From positions 124,001-188,000 of the forward strand of contig BCJU01000003.1 of assembly GCA_001600355.1 (NCBI GenBank): a DNA stretch of 64,000 bases. The letters run 5' to 3'. The DNA is from Meira nashicola. Lineage: Eukaryota; Basidiomycota; Exobasidiomycetes; Exobasidiales; Brachybasidiaceae. Below the pieces are notes generated by a model. The model was not told where the DNA came from. It did no database searches and saw only the letters and a program-made list of their open reading frames with translations. Positions 1-9,763 of the stretch are shown piece by piece; the first letter of the stretch is position 1; every line of letters begins with the position of its first letter. The position numbers were made by a program, and so were the translations under genes.

Positions 1-634
1 GTGTTGAGTAGCGTGTGTTGGAATCGGCTTATCGGAATATTTTATACTCTTCATTTGCATCTCTTCCCTTTGATACCTGTCAAACATCTTTAGACCAAAT
101 TAGAGAATCTAATCGATGTGTTTTCTTTCGTACGTAAAAAGGAGCCAGGGTCAAATGAAACCCACTAAAATTTTATATTAATTAATCTTTAGCTTGATTT
201 TTTTAGCGTAAAGTTTGCATTCGAACGTATGATATCTGATGTGATTCTACTGCAAATGCAAATGCAAATGCAAAGCAAATCAAGTCATTTGTATACTGTG
301 TACACATATTGTGCAAGATTGTCAAACTAAAATCAAAAATAAGCGTGAGAAAAGCTAATCTTCCCGCTAAAAAATCAATCGAACAGGATATGATTTGTTT
401 ATTTGTTTGCATTCTTTGACGATGTGGGGATACTTCTATAACAATATGGAAAAGAGTTGTTCCATACATACCCGGGAATGTTTGTTTTCAATTCCCGGTA
501 CACCGGTTTGGTGACTTATAACGGCGAAATATGAAAAATCTTTAAAATGTGCTCGTTTAGTAAACGTATAAAAGAAGATCTCTAGTTGATAGAATTCTTG
601 TCCTAATTGCTCAACAAATACCTCATTTGTCATA
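1..634. other. Intergenic, upstream of the cutinase gene
   Basis: No convincing gene is seen here. The short open frames lack a signal peptide, known motifs or family-like composition. The stretch ends in the presumed promoter and leader of the cutinase gene and contains a small hexamer repeat. A gene cut by the left window edge cannot be excluded. Confidence 0.5.
251..274. repeat. TGCAAA hexamer repeat, four copies
   Basis: Four perfect tandem copies of TGCAAA are visible, followed by a partial copy. It is a short microsatellite in non-coding sequence and no function is suggested. Confidence 0.85.
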
Positions 635-1452
635 ATGTTCTCAACACTTCCACTTATCCTTCTAATCACTCTTTCTCTTGGTACACTTTCTACCAATGCT
701 ACGCCAGTAAAACGAGCAGCATGCACGAAATATAGTGGGTATAAAGTTCTTCTCCTTCATAAGTTACGGTATTCTGATTATCATCTCTCTACATAAGCCA
801 TCATTGATACTCGTGGTACAGGTGAACCTCAAGGACCTTCTGCAGGTTTTCGTACAATGAACAGTAATATTCGCTCTCAAGTTTCAGGTGGTGATCAATA
901 TGATACAGTTTATCCTGCTGGTGCAAACCAAGATTCTTCTCAAGGAACACGTAATGTGAGTTTCTAACTGTTTTTTAATTAATTTCATAACAAATAGTTA
1001 ACCTTTCTTTTTTATTTGTTAATCAGATCATCAGTAAAGTTCAATCTTTAGTCAATGCAGATGCTTCTCATTGTGTTGTTTTAGAAGGATATTCACAAGG
1101 TGCAGCAGCAACAGTGAATGCACTTTCACAATTAACCGATAAATATTTTGATGCAGTAAAAGCAGTTTTCTTAATCGGTGATCCATTACATAAACCAAAT
1201 TTAGCATGTAACGTTGATCCAAACGGTGGAACAACAACAAAGAGTGCAACTGGAATTTCATATTATGGTCAAGGTGGAATTCCATCAAATTGGATAAATA
1301 AATCACTTGATGTTTGCGTAACAGGTGATGGTGTTTGTTCAAAAGAAACTGGAAATGGAATCACATTTCAACATCTTTCTTATCCAAACAGTCAACCAAC
1401 TCAAAACCTTGGTACGAAATTTGTTGTTGGTAAACTTCAAGGTACTTCATAA
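635..1452 (+). CDS. Secreted cutinase / cutinase-like esterase (CE5)
   Basis: Probable secreted serine esterase of about 227 residues that would hydrolyse cutin or related polyesters outside the cell. Exons read as 635-734, 798-955 and 1027-1452. Intron 1 uses GTGGGT and an AAG acceptor; this choice restores the conserved cutinase segment IDTRGTGEPQG. A hydrophobic signal peptide covers roughly residues 1-22 and is followed by a KR site near 26-27. The nucleophile elbow GYSQG places Ser109. The paired-Cys segment DVCVTGDGVC places the catalytic Asp near 187, and His is near 202 in QHLSYP. The length is usual for the family. Cutinases are common in plant-associated fungi, which fits the candidate effector genes next door. 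The intron 1 acceptor is the least certain point. Confidence 0.9.
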
Positions 1453-1467
1453 TAAATAAATATTGAG

Positions 1468-1473
1468 CGGGGC
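1468..1473 (+). promoter_or_regulatory. CGGGGC element before the 1565 gene
   Basis: Exact CGGGGC, 92 bases before the start codon of the LxLxL protein gene at 1565. It belongs to a recurring promoter element described under the findings. Confidence 0.55.
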
Positions 1474-1564
1474 GTTGCGTTATACTTGAAGCACGCAATT
1501 TTATACACTCTAAATATTCATTACTGAAATGTTACATCTTTCTTACCTTTACTCTACTCTGACA

Positions 1565-2167
1565 ATGATGTCTTCTCGATATTGCTTGATGTGCTTTTAC
1601 CTTTTCACATTCTTTACTTTTGTTCTTGCCACTGCAACTTCCAATAATAAACCAGATTTGTCCAAGTTTCGCCAAACGACAGATTCAGATGCAAATCTTA
1701 ATCTTTCACTTTCATTAAGCACACCAGAACATTCAAGAGTCAATGAACTTGAGAAAAATGAAGAATATTGGGGAAAGGTATTAGACCTTCGAACACGAGA
1801 ATCAAAAGAGTTTCGAGAAAAGTATCCAAACATAAATCCTACAACTGCGAAGCAAAGGTCCAGACAAAAGTCACAAAAGATATATAACACAAAAGTTTTG
1901 ACAGGATCAACAAAAGCAAAAGCTCAAGAAATAAGAGCACATAGATATCAAATCAAAAAGAAATCATTACAAAAACGAATCGCAGAAATTGGTTATGTTT
2001 ATGGAAAACAAGGTGAACTGCAATATTTAAAAAAGAAGAAGCAATCTGAACAAGGAAATATGTCTAAAGAAGAATCAGAAAGATTGGGAAAGCTTATTAA
2101 TGACGACAGAATCAGACAGAGGAAAAGCAAACATACACAAAATATGAAAAAACACAAAGCGCCTTGA
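1565..2167 (+). CDS. Secreted basic protein with LxLxL (EAR-type) motif, copy 1
   Basis: No known enzyme family is recognised. The likely start is the Met codon at 1565 or 1568, which places a hydrophobic signal peptide (CLMCFYLFTFFTFVLA) at the N terminus; an upstream in-frame Met at 1529 also exists. The mature part begins with NNKPDLS. About 45 residues in it carries LNLSLSLS, an uninterrupted LxLxLxL. The remaining roughly 150 residues are rich in Lys, Arg and Glu, predicted helical, with several basic clusters that could serve in nuclear import. It is paralogous to the next gene: both have PDLS[KR], LSLS, [LF]D[LM]RT[RK]xxKEF and a RIxxxGxxYGxQGE segment. LxLxL is the classical plant EAR repression motif, so an effector role towards host TOPLESS proteins is inferred. 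Single exon of about 200 residues. Confidence 0.75.
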   Translation: MMSSRYCLMCFYLFTFFTFVLATATSNNKPDLSKFRQTTDSDANLNLSLSLSTPEHSRVNELEKNEEYWGKVLDLRTRESKEFREKYPNINPTTAKQRSRQKSQKIYNTKVLTGSTKAKAQEIRAHRYQIKKKSLQKRIAEIGYVYGKQGELQYLKKKKQSEQGNMSKEESERLGKLINDDRIRQRKSKHTQNMKKHKAP

Positions 2168-2226
2168 GAAAAATAAGTTTGCGTACATGTCCTTTGCAGT
2201 TTTGAAATAACACAGCCTCAAAAGAC

Positions 2227-2232
2227 GGGGCT
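2227..2232 (+). promoter_or_regulatory. CGGGGC element before the 2334 gene
   Basis: Exact CGGGGC followed by TT, 102 bases before the start codon at 2334. Confidence 0.55.
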
Positions 2233-2333
2233 TTTCCCTAAAAAAAAATCATTTGCTAATGTATGTAAGGTATTCTATTTTGTCATTTCATTCGAACATT
2301 GTTATCTTCTCATTCACCCTAACGTCAAGGAAG

Positions 2334-2966
2334 ATGATAAGACTTGGTGGAGTTGGTGTAGTATTCTATTTCCTCTTTCATTTTTCATATGCAGTGAAGA
2401 ACAATAATAATAATCCAGATCTGTCACGTCTTCGAGAAAGTGCAAGTACAGATGGTAACCTTGATCTTTCATTAAGTGTAGGTATTTCTGGACAAACACA
2501 TGAACATGGTCAACCAATCGAACCCACTCAAGGTGTAAGTGGGAAAATGTTTGATATGCGTACGAAAGAATATAAAGAATTCAAGAAGAAATTTCCTGAA
2601 ATTGATTTAAGAACGGAAAGACAAAAATTAAATCAAGAATATCAAACAAGATATAAACTCGAAACAATATCACGATTAACAAAACCAGAATATGATAAAA
2701 AAAGATCAAAAAAGTTAAAAAGCAAAAAAGAATCACGTCAACGTAGAATCGAACTTGTGGGATTCGGATATGGACTTCAAGGTGAAATTAACAAACTCAA
2801 AATGAAAAAAGTTAAACAAGATGGAATTTTATCAGAAACAGATTCGGAAAGATTAATTCAATTACGTAAACAAAACGCAGATAGAGTAACACAGAATAGG
2901 CGTGATCGAAAGTTGAAATTAGGTAACGTCAAATCAAATGTGAAAAAAGAAAAACAAACAAGATAA
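2334..2966 (+). CDS. Secreted basic protein with LxLxL (EAR-type) motif, copy 2
   Basis: Paralogue of the preceding gene in the same orientation, about 210 residues, no intron. The Met at 2334 is preferred over the in-frame Met at 2253 because it starts a compact signal peptide (GVGVVFYFLFHFSYA). The mature protein starts with an Asn run and PDLSRLRE, then NLDLSLSV with Leu43, Leu45 and Leu47, matching LxLxL. A long Lys/Arg/Glu-rich body follows, including GFGYGLQGEINKLK and SETDSERLIQL. That last segment resembles the KEExxRLxxL..DR end of copy 1 and, weakly, the TKEDLxKYxxL block of the 38-50 kb array. A role as a secreted candidate effector is inferred; no enzyme motif is present. Confidence 0.75.
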   Translation: MIRLGGVGVVFYFLFHFSYAVKNNNNNPDLSRLRESASTDGNLDLSLSVGISGQTHEHGQPIEPTQGVSGKMFDMRTKEYKEFKKKFPEIDLRTERQKLNQEYQTRYKLETISRLTKPEYDKKRSKKLKSKKESRQRRIELVGFGYGLQGEINKLKMKKVKQDGILSETDSERLIQLRKQNADRVTQNRRDRKLKLGNVKSNVKKEKQTR

Positions 2967-3150
2967 AACGGTATTCCGAGATCTTTATTTGGGCGGGCTA
3001 TCATCTTACAATTCGTCTGCGTGTGAGCGGAAACCCGTCCTTTTTTACTTTTTATCGGCGATCCAATTTGCGCCAATGTTGTTTGTATTATAATATCCCT
3101 TTTTTTTCCTGAATGAATCTTTCTCTTTACTTATCCTACATACATATACG

Positions 3151-3765
3151 ATGAACAAAAAACCAACAATGCGAGCGATTGGAAAGCATAATACATATGT
3201 CCTTGTTCTAGATCATGGACAAGATGTTCAATTATGGGATTGGACATTACTCAATGCTATCAAAGCAGAAGATGATAGAAATCATGCATTAATGCAAACA
3301 TACAATAAAGGAACATATAAAGGTAATTCACCTTCACAACTTAAAATTAGTCAACAAGCGAATTCAAAATGTGTTGCTTTACTTCAATCAAGTTTATCAG
3401 CAGATGCAATTCATTTGATTATGGATCTTCAAGATGCATCAAATATGCGTAAAAGATTATTAGACGTTTTTCAAAATGAATCAGAAAGTGATAATACAGT
3501 CTTATTATTATTGCAACTACAACAAAATAAACTTTCGCTATCACAATATTCAAAAGAAATGAAACGTAGAATCGAAGTTTGTAAACGATTTGGAATTGAA
3601 TTAAATAAGAATGAACAAATTCAAGCTATTATTCTAGGATTGTCCAATTCAACATACGATCAAGAAAGAAAGAATATAATTGCAACCGAATTAGCAAAAG
3701 AGAATATTGAAGAAGCTGATGAACAAGATTACGAAATACGCTGTCTTAGAAGAATTTTTGACTGA
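3151..3765 (+). CDS. Copia-type Gag-like (UBN2-like) protein, short
   Basis: A 204-residue protein laid out like the N-terminal Gag domain of Ty1/copia elements (UBN2 type). It has an early LWDWTLLNAI segment, then an Ala-Asn-x-x-Cys helix (QQANSKCVALLQSSL), a DAxxMRKRLLDVF segment, a Leu-rich LLLLQLQQNKLSLSQYSKEM helix and ILGLSNSTYD. No zinc knuckle, protease, integrase or reverse transcriptase follows, and no long terminal repeats were noticed. It is related to the next, longer gene. The open intact frame could mean a domesticated gag or simply a young remnant. The family call rests on pattern recognition. Confidence 0.6.
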   Translation: MNKKPTMRAIGKHNTYVLVLDHGQDVQLWDWTLLNAIKAEDDRNHALMQTYNKGTYKGNSPSQLKISQQANSKCVALLQSSLSADAIHLIMDLQDASNMRKRLLDVFQNESESDNTVLLLLQLQQNKLSLSQYSKEMKRRIEVCKRFGIELNKNEQIQAIILGLSNSTYDQERKNIIATELAKENIEEADEQDYEIRCLRRIFD

Positions 3766-4214
3766 TAAAATGATTGGCCGAACACTCACTTGGGCGCTGC
3801 GCCGGCGCTGCTTAATTTCGGAGCCGCACTAGATCATTTCGGGTGAATATTTTCTTGGTATGTCAATAGAGAGCAAGCATTTCATACATTTCCAGCATTT
3901 CTTTCTTAGTCTGAATGTGATCTTGCCTTTTCTTAAGTAAGAATCATGATTTGAGCCATCGAAATTATTTATAAATATGTTCAGACCAAACAAAGGGATA
4001 TTTGATCAGGATTAAGTATTTATTCGTTAACAAAAGGAGCCGCGTTCGGAGTAATAGCGCTACCGTTGCCTAATTCAAAGAGAACCTATCATTTCCCTAA
4101 TCGAAGGCGCAAGGGCCCCTTCTAGAATAAAAAATCAATAAACATTATAAGTTTTGATTTATTGATCTGTTTATTTTCCTACCATCACAATACCCCCTTA
4201 AATTCAACCCAATC
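3766..4214. other. Intergenic between the two Gag-like genes
   Basis: No gene seen. A GC-rich patch near 3791-3811 contains overlapping inverted repeats of GGCGCTGC/GCGCC type, unusual in this AT-rich context. The remainder is AT-rich and includes the promoter of the 4215 gene. Confidence 0.5.
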
Positions 4215-6095
4215 ATGTTTCCAACTCTTTTTCGTCAAGTAGGTACAAAAGGATGTCAAGCAATCGTTCTTCAAGGTGAATTAAATGTTGAATTATGGGA
4301 TGACGTTTTAAAAAAGTGTATTTTATCTGAAGATCCAACGGGTTTATTACGTTCAGTTTTATTTGATACAAAAATACCTGAACATTATAAACAAACAATA
4401 AAAAAAGGTGATCAAAAATGGCAAAAAGCAAATTTAGATTGCGTTTTATTTTTACAAGCAACTCTTTCAACTCAATGTCTTTATGTTGTAATGGGAATGG
4501 ATGATGCCGCTTTGATGTATAAAAGGCTTTTGAATAGGTATACGATTGATACAACGAATCATTCACAAGATTTAATGTTATCTTTACTTTCTATTCGTCA
4601 GCAAGAAAGACAAGACGTTCATTCTTATTTGGCAAATATTGATAAACAACTTGCGATTTGTAGATTTTACGATTCCGTTCCAACATTAGAAGCAAGAATG
4701 AAAAGTTTAATCGATGGTCTTTCTTCACCTTTCAATGCCTATCATTATGATTTATCTCAACAAATTCAACTTCAATTACTCGTCAAAAATGGTAAAATCA
4801 AATCAGGTGAAGCATACGAGCATATGGTTAGATGTATTCTTGTTCTTCATCAAAAGAAAAGGTTTGATTCTTTAGTAAAGAATGAATCTATAGTTTTTCC
4901 TAAAGCACCTAAAGAAGAACATAAATGGTGGCAATCACAAAATGCGACTCAAGATAATCTAATGACTGATACAATTCCATCAGCTAAAGAAGAAGTTGTT
5001 CCTTCAAATCAACCACAATCTGCTCATCCTGTTATCGCTAATTGGTTATCATCAACTCAAGATGGATTGAGACATGTTAAAGAAGATAAAGAGGTAATTG
5101 AAAAGAAGGATACAAAGTATGAAGAACTTAAAGATAGGATGGATCGTATGCTAAAGATGTTGGAAACAAGATTTGCTGATCTGGATCGATTGATAGACAT
5201 TCAAGCATTGACTAGTGATACCGTTAAAAAAGACAGTTTTCCTATCTCTCCAGAAGAAGAACGAGCTAGCACTGCAACAGTAACAAAAGACCAAGGAAAA
5301 CGAGTTGAAAAGTTAAAAAGTGAAGAGAACACAAAGAAAGAGTCAATTCATGAGGAGGAGAAAGAAATCATAAAGCCAGAACCACAACTTGAATCTGAAA
5401 TGCAGCATGATACAAAATCCGAAAAGACAGACCAAGAAAACAGAAATGAGAGCGTTCAAAAGAAGACAGATCAGGAACAAAAGAAAAAAGAGGAAGGAAA
5501 CAAATCCGCTGTTATCGAAACGATTGAAGGAACCAAAGAAGAAGCTTCAAAGAAAGTCGATAATGAGAACTCGGCAATCACAAAGATTGATCCAACGATG
5601 GGATTTGAAACAAGCGAAAAGGTAATGTTTGAAGGTAATCAAGGTAAAACACGACAACATTCAATTGAAACCATCAAAGTGGTAGTTGCTATAGAAACAA
5701 AACCAGTAAAAGACTCTCATCCACAAGGAGGACAAGAAGAAAGCAAAGATGAAATCAAAAAAATTGAGAAAGAATTCGATGTACCTTCGATCGAAAAGGA
5801 TGATTCGAATTCAAACGCGAACATTCCTCCACTCGATGGTGAAAGGAGTGTAAGCACTGATCAATGGCAAAAGATTGCTCGTGTTGAAGCTCAAGATGAT
5901 CCTATTAACAACAGTCTGGAGGAAATATTCTCCAGTGAAACGAAGAAGGAACAAGAAGAAGAATCAAAGAAAAAATCTGTTAAAGATAAACCCACCGCCC
6001 ATAAAGACGAAGAGAAGCATTCTGACATCGGTGAAAAACCGGAAGACAAAGAGTTTGATGAATTCTTACGCAACACCGATCATTTATACGACTAA
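4215..6095 (+). CDS. Copia-type Gag-like protein with long charged tail
   Basis: A 626-residue protein. Residues about 10-210 match the Gag-like layout of the preceding gene: ELWDDVLKKCI, KANLDCVLFLQATLST, MDDAALMYKRLLNRY, LLSIRQQERQDVHSYL and SLIDGLSSPFNAYHYDL. From about residue 290 onward the protein is an extreme Glu/Lys/Ser/Asp-rich, probably disordered or coiled-coil tail, with no CCHC knuckle and no Pol domains. A Gag domain fused to a charged tail, next to a shorter paralogue and without pol, is compatible with host domestication of a retrotransposon gag. Decay of an element cannot be excluded, but a 1.9-kb frame with no stop argues for selection. A remnant chromatin or coiled-coil protein of other origin is possible. 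Confidence 0.6.
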   Translation: MFPTLFRQVGTKGCQAIVLQGELNVELWDDVLKKCILSEDPTGLLRSVLFDTKIPEHYKQTIKKGDQKWQKANLDCVLFLQATLSTQCLYVVMGMDDAALMYKRLLNRYTIDTTNHSQDLMLSLLSIRQQERQDVHSYLANIDKQLAICRFYDSVPTLEARMKSLIDGLSSPFNAYHYDLSQQIQLQLLVKNGKIKSGEAYEHMVRCILVLHQKKRFDSLVKNESIVFPKAPKEEHKWWQSQNATQDNLMTDTIPSAKEEVVPSNQPQSAHPVIANWLSSTQDGLRHVKEDKEVIEKKDTKYEELKDRMDRMLKMLETRFADLDRLIDIQALTSDTVKKDSFPISPEEERASTATVTKDQGKRVEKLKSEENTKKESIHEEEKEIIKPEPQLESEMQHDTKSEKTDQENRNESVQKKTDQEQKKKEEGNKSAVIETIEGTKEEASKKVDNENSAITKIDPTMGFETSEKVMFEGNQGKTRQHSIETIKVVVAIETKPVKDSHPQGGQEESKDEIKKIEKEFDVPSIEKDDSNSNANIPPLDGERSVSTDQWQKIARVEAQDDPINNSLEEIFSSETKKEQEEESKKKSVKDKPTAHKDEEKHSDIGEKPEDKEFDEFLRNTDHLYD

Positions 6096-6171
6096 GAGAT
6101 ATCATAAGAAAATCAAATATTGTCCAATTGTTCGTTTTGCTATCCTGTTTCATATATACTGTACATGAAAA

Positions 6172-7809
6172 TTATATCTTTTTATTCCTTTGAGATCGAC
6201 GTTGAAGAACGTTTCTACGTTTAAGAGAAGTTTGTTGTTGCGAACAAGTTTTAATACTTTCAAATGCGAATCCATTCGGACAACCATTTCCTTTCAAACA
6301 ACTTGCAATCTTTGCTCCCGTCTGTTTACCTTCTTCCCATGCTCCTTGAACATAACCAAACATTTCTTTACTATATGCTTCACCCGTAAAGAATACTTTA
6401 TTTTCCCCAACTGGTTGACGTAAATTATCATGATGTTGATCTAATTCTCCTAATGGCCAATTTGAATAGCTTCCACGAAACAAAGGATCTTGATCCCAAC
6501 GTGGAATTAAAATATCCAAAGGTTCAGGAATATCATCACCGTACATCTCTTTCAATTTAAACATTGCTTCTGCTTTCACATCTTCATCGTCTAAGGATCC
6601 AATCCTTCTTGCTTCTTGATCAACATGTGTGACAAAATAAACATATCCTTGTGAAGAACCATTAAAGAATCCGGGAGCGTTTAAATTTTGCCAAAGTGGA
6701 TATCTTCCTCTTTGATCTGGATCTGCATAAACTTGAAATTGATCATCTCTCCAAAATTGACGTTCAAATAAGAGGAAAGTTTTTTGATAAACTGCCATTG
6801 CGAAACTATAAATTGCTTCCTTTTTCCAATTGGGTAATCGTGGTGTCCATGTGACTTGATTATCTTGTAATACTCCAATACTGAACGTAACGATGACATG
6901 CTTTCTTGCAGTATAAGTACCTTGATTCGTTTCAATCTTTGTTTGTTTGTTTGTATAATTGATATTTTTGACTGTTGTGTTGACATGTAAACGTGAATCA
7001 TTCAATGAAGGTCCAAAAACTTCTTCTAACTCTTTAACAAAGATGTGTCTGTAACCACGTTGATCGATCACTAGACGATCTTCATCTGCTTCTTCTGAAA
7101 CGCTAAAAGTGTTAAACAAGCTGCAAACCTCTGGTGGTTGAGCAAAAGTGAAATCGACATTGAACCATTCGTATACCTTTTGTAAAGGTGTTATTGGAAG
7201 CCAATCTAGTATACTCAATGCTGCCCTTGCTGTAAGGTCAACTTCTTGGCGTTTCAATCGTTGGTCTACGTAACCGGTTATATTATCAGCAGCTTCATCA
7301 TAGGCATCCATAAAGTTAAGTTGATCATCGTTCAAAAATTTTCCAGGTGCGATATTCGAATCATCACTTGCCAAACCACGAGTTCCATTAAAGTATGAAA
7401 TTGAAGAATAATTTTGTGATTGAGTTTGAAGATTCCATTTTTTGGCAAGCTTTGTTATATTTTCATGACCATAACCTTGAATCCAATTACATCCTTTTTC
7501 AACATGAAGAGTTTTACCATTTCTTGGATCTTTTAATTCTTCCAAATAAGCACGTCCTCCAACAACAGGACGTGCTTCTAACAATAAAACGTCTTTGATT
7601 CCATGATGTTTGATCAAGCTGTGAGCTGTTGCAATTCCTGCAATTCCTGCTCCAAGAATAATCACATCTGCTTCTTTGGAATTCGTGGAGGGTTGATTGT
7701 TGTTACGGACGTAGAGCTGTGAAGAAGGAGGTGATTGACCGTTTGCACAAATTATACTGCATACAAACAGCACGAGGATGAAGAGCGTTTTACCTTGAAT
7801 CAACCACAT
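6172..7809 (-). CDS. Secreted flavin amine oxidase, polyamine-oxidase-like
   Basis: FAD-dependent amine oxidase of about 545 residues, probably oxidising polyamines outside the cell or in the secretory pathway and releasing hydrogen peroxide. The first ATG on this strand is at 7809; the frame is open a little further but without an ATG. A signal peptide covers residues 1-24 (FILVLFVCSIICANG). The FAD-binding Rossmann motif VIILGAGIAG lies at about 49-58, followed by LLLEARPVVGGRAY. GCNWIQGYG is the segment typical of extracellular polyamine oxidases. The C-terminal FTGEAYSKEMFGYVQGAWEEGKQTG is the usual FAD-contacting end. Several N-x-S/T sites are present. The last 30 residues are basic (KRRNVLQRRSQRNKK). 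Substrate preference cannot be read from sequence. Confidence 0.9.
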   Translation of the reverse strand: MWLIQGKTLFILVLFVCSIICANGQSPPSSQLYVRNNNQPSTNSKEADVIILGAGIAGIATAHSLIKHHGIKDVLLLEARPVVGGRAYLEELKDPRNGKTLHVEKGCNWIQGYGHENITKLAKKWNLQTQSQNYSSISYFNGTRGLASDDSNIAPGKFLNDDQLNFMDAYDEAADNITGYVDQRLKRQEVDLTARAALSILDWLPITPLQKVYEWFNVDFTFAQPPEVCSLFNTFSVSEEADEDRLVIDQRGYRHIFVKELEEVFGPSLNDSRLHVNTTVKNINYTNKQTKIETNQGTYTARKHVIVTFSIGVLQDNQVTWTPRLPNWKKEAIYSFAMAVYQKTFLLFERQFWRDDQFQVYADPDQRGRYPLWQNLNAPGFFNGSSQGYVYFVTHVDQEARRIGSLDDEDVKAEAMFKLKEMYGDDIPEPLDILIPRWDQDPLFRGSYSNWPLGELDQHHDNLRQPVGENKVFFTGEAYSKEMFGYVQGAWEEGKQTGAKIASCLKGNGCPNGFAFESIKTCSQQQTSLKRRNVLQRRSQRNKKI

Positions 7810-8384
7810 GATCGATGGCAACTCCAGATCCTTTACTTGTGATGGTCGAGAGCAGAAGGTTTAACTCTACACCATCCCCCTTTTATCAATCTATCGTTAC
7901 AAGTCACAAGAGTGTTAAAGGAGGCTTTAAGAGCAGCGTACAATGTGACATGTCATGCATACATTCATGCATTATCAAAAGGTACCTCGGTACCTATCCC
8001 TAGGGGAATAGGAAGAAAGAGAGTGGGGGAACACTAGTCTAGGTTTTCCTGTCGAATACTGTGTGTGCTCTGTGCCGCCTTGCACTGTACTGCGACGCGG
8101 CGGGAAAGATAAGAAAAGGTAGATTGTTTAGCGGAGACTCGGAAAGCAAGCAAACTTATATTCTTCTTTTTTGCAGATCTTTGACTTGAATTTAACCGCG
8201 CGTATCGCTAGTTTTCAGCTTTACTGATCCCCATCTTTTGTTTCACACACAAATGCAGGCGGGCGTGTCTATCACTCTGAAGCATAATTTATGATAAGAT
8301 TCTCTCTGTTGATTTCTAGCGGCTCGCGCGGGGAATCTTTTTCTGTCATGAAGAATCAGATACATTGTTGGTTGACAGACAGTC
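7810..8384. other. Intergenic between amine oxidase and cysteine-rich peptide genes
   Basis: Holds the upstream region of the amine oxidase gene (minus strand) and the 3' flank of the cysteine-rich peptide gene. A nested GGTACC-type short palindrome occurs near 7981-7996. No further gene is seen. Confidence 0.5.
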
Positions 8385-8764
8385 TTACATGTTTGAGCAT
8401 GTGCATCCACGTGCAGGACAATTTTGGTCTGAATGTGAAAAATTAGATGTTAGTATCTTTAATTGATCATATGATTTCATGAAAAGAAACTTACTAGGAT
8501 ATGAAACGCAATCTTGGTATTTTGCATAACAATTTGTACGATTTTCACCACAATCTGCAAAAATATTAAAATAAAGTTGAATCAGACTTATGTATATATA
8601 TCTATTTTTTATTCGTCCCACTCACCTGTATCCGAGCATGGTCCTGTATATTCAGGATATTCTCCGTAAGTTGAACAATCAGTCTGACGTTCAGTTAAAA
8701 CGTGAGACATCACTGAAGCACTTGCAAGGATGGTAACGAATAAAGCGATACGTGAGAATTGCAT
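8385..8764 (-). CDS. Small secreted eight-cysteine protein
   Basis: A three-exon gene on the minus strand (8626-8764, 8495-8554, 8385-8428) encoding about 80 residues. Both introns have GT..AG ends (GTGAGT..CAG and GTAAGT..CAG) and the joins keep frame. The signal peptide MQFSRIALFVTILASASVM is clear. The short mature peptide has eight cysteines (C..C..C.6.C.6.C.7.C.4.C.1.C by eye), all encoded after the signal peptide. No known defensin or hydrophobin spacing was recognised. Small size, secretion and high Cys content make it a candidate apoplastic effector or antimicrobial peptide. Only splicing makes the gene visible, because no single frame covers it. Confidence 0.75.
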
Positions 8765-9763
8765 CTTTTGAAGTATTGTGTTATATAAAATGAAAATGAT
8801 GAAGGAATAAAAAATAAAAATTCAAAGAATTGGCTGCCTTTTATACCTTTATCTCTTTGTCTATACCATCATATACCCACACACATTTGTACCATATGAA
8901 CTACATGCCAAGATCTGTCATGTGTCAAAGTGCATACATATGTCTATCTACAAAAGAGGCAGCATAAAGCAGTAATGGATAGAAAACCGATAAAAAAGAA
9001 CACCTACCATACATGCCAAGCTGTGCCAAGGACGGTGTTCTATACTTTTAGCGCGCCTTAAAAGAATTTGCTGTGTGCATGCAGTAATTGTTTCTTATAA
9101 AATGGCGACTAAAGAGCGGGAAGATCTTTTAATTGTTTGTTATTTGTCGAATATAGTCAGATCTCCTTTTTTTGGCTAAGGAGAATTCATATATAAATGC
9201 AGTTTGACATATTGGAACATGTTTATATATATTAAACAACAAAAGTCAAAACTGTTACAAGATTATGAAGAACTATTCCTTGACTATTCAAGTATTATGA
9301 TGATAGAGTTGAGTAAGGTTTTGGTTATCTCTTCTGCATGCTACCTTTTCTTACTTGTACAAGCAAGCTTTATACAGTATAAGAATAATATATTATGTAA
9401 TACACTGTCTTTTGAATTCATGAACCTATGTCCCATCCTGTCATCCATCGTCGTCCTCGGCACATTTTTCTATGCTCATGTATCTCGGTATAGGCCCGCA
9501 GGATGTCAATTACATGACATGACATGTGTACAGTGTGTGTGTGTATGTTGCCTAGTCTATGTCCCTACCCCTCGCGTCGGCGCTTAAAATTTAGCCCGTC
9601 CCTGTGTGTCAAAATCCGTCATGCATGATGCATAAATGCAAACAACCTAAAAATAACAGGACGGGGACAATTGATTGACAAGATATATTAACATATCAGG
9701 TACATTTCTCTACTTCCCTTTCTCCTTTCTAACTCCATCTTTGATCATAACAATCTTGACAGG
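8765..9763. other. Intergenic, about 1 kb
   Basis: Contains promoter sequence for the flanking genes. An open frame from 9298 begins with a signal-like hydrophobic stretch, but its continuation is low-complexity and not protein-like, so it is not called. No RNA gene was recognised. Confidence 0.45.

Noticed and set aside
3151..6095. Complete LTR retrotransposon
   Set aside because: No protease, integrase, reverse transcriptase, RNase H or terminal repeats were found around the Gag-like genes.
9204..9587. Open frame with a signal-like start at 9298
   Set aside because: After the hydrophobic stretch it runs into low-complexity sequence (Cys/Val repeats from a GT-rich tract), with no family resemblance or supported intron.
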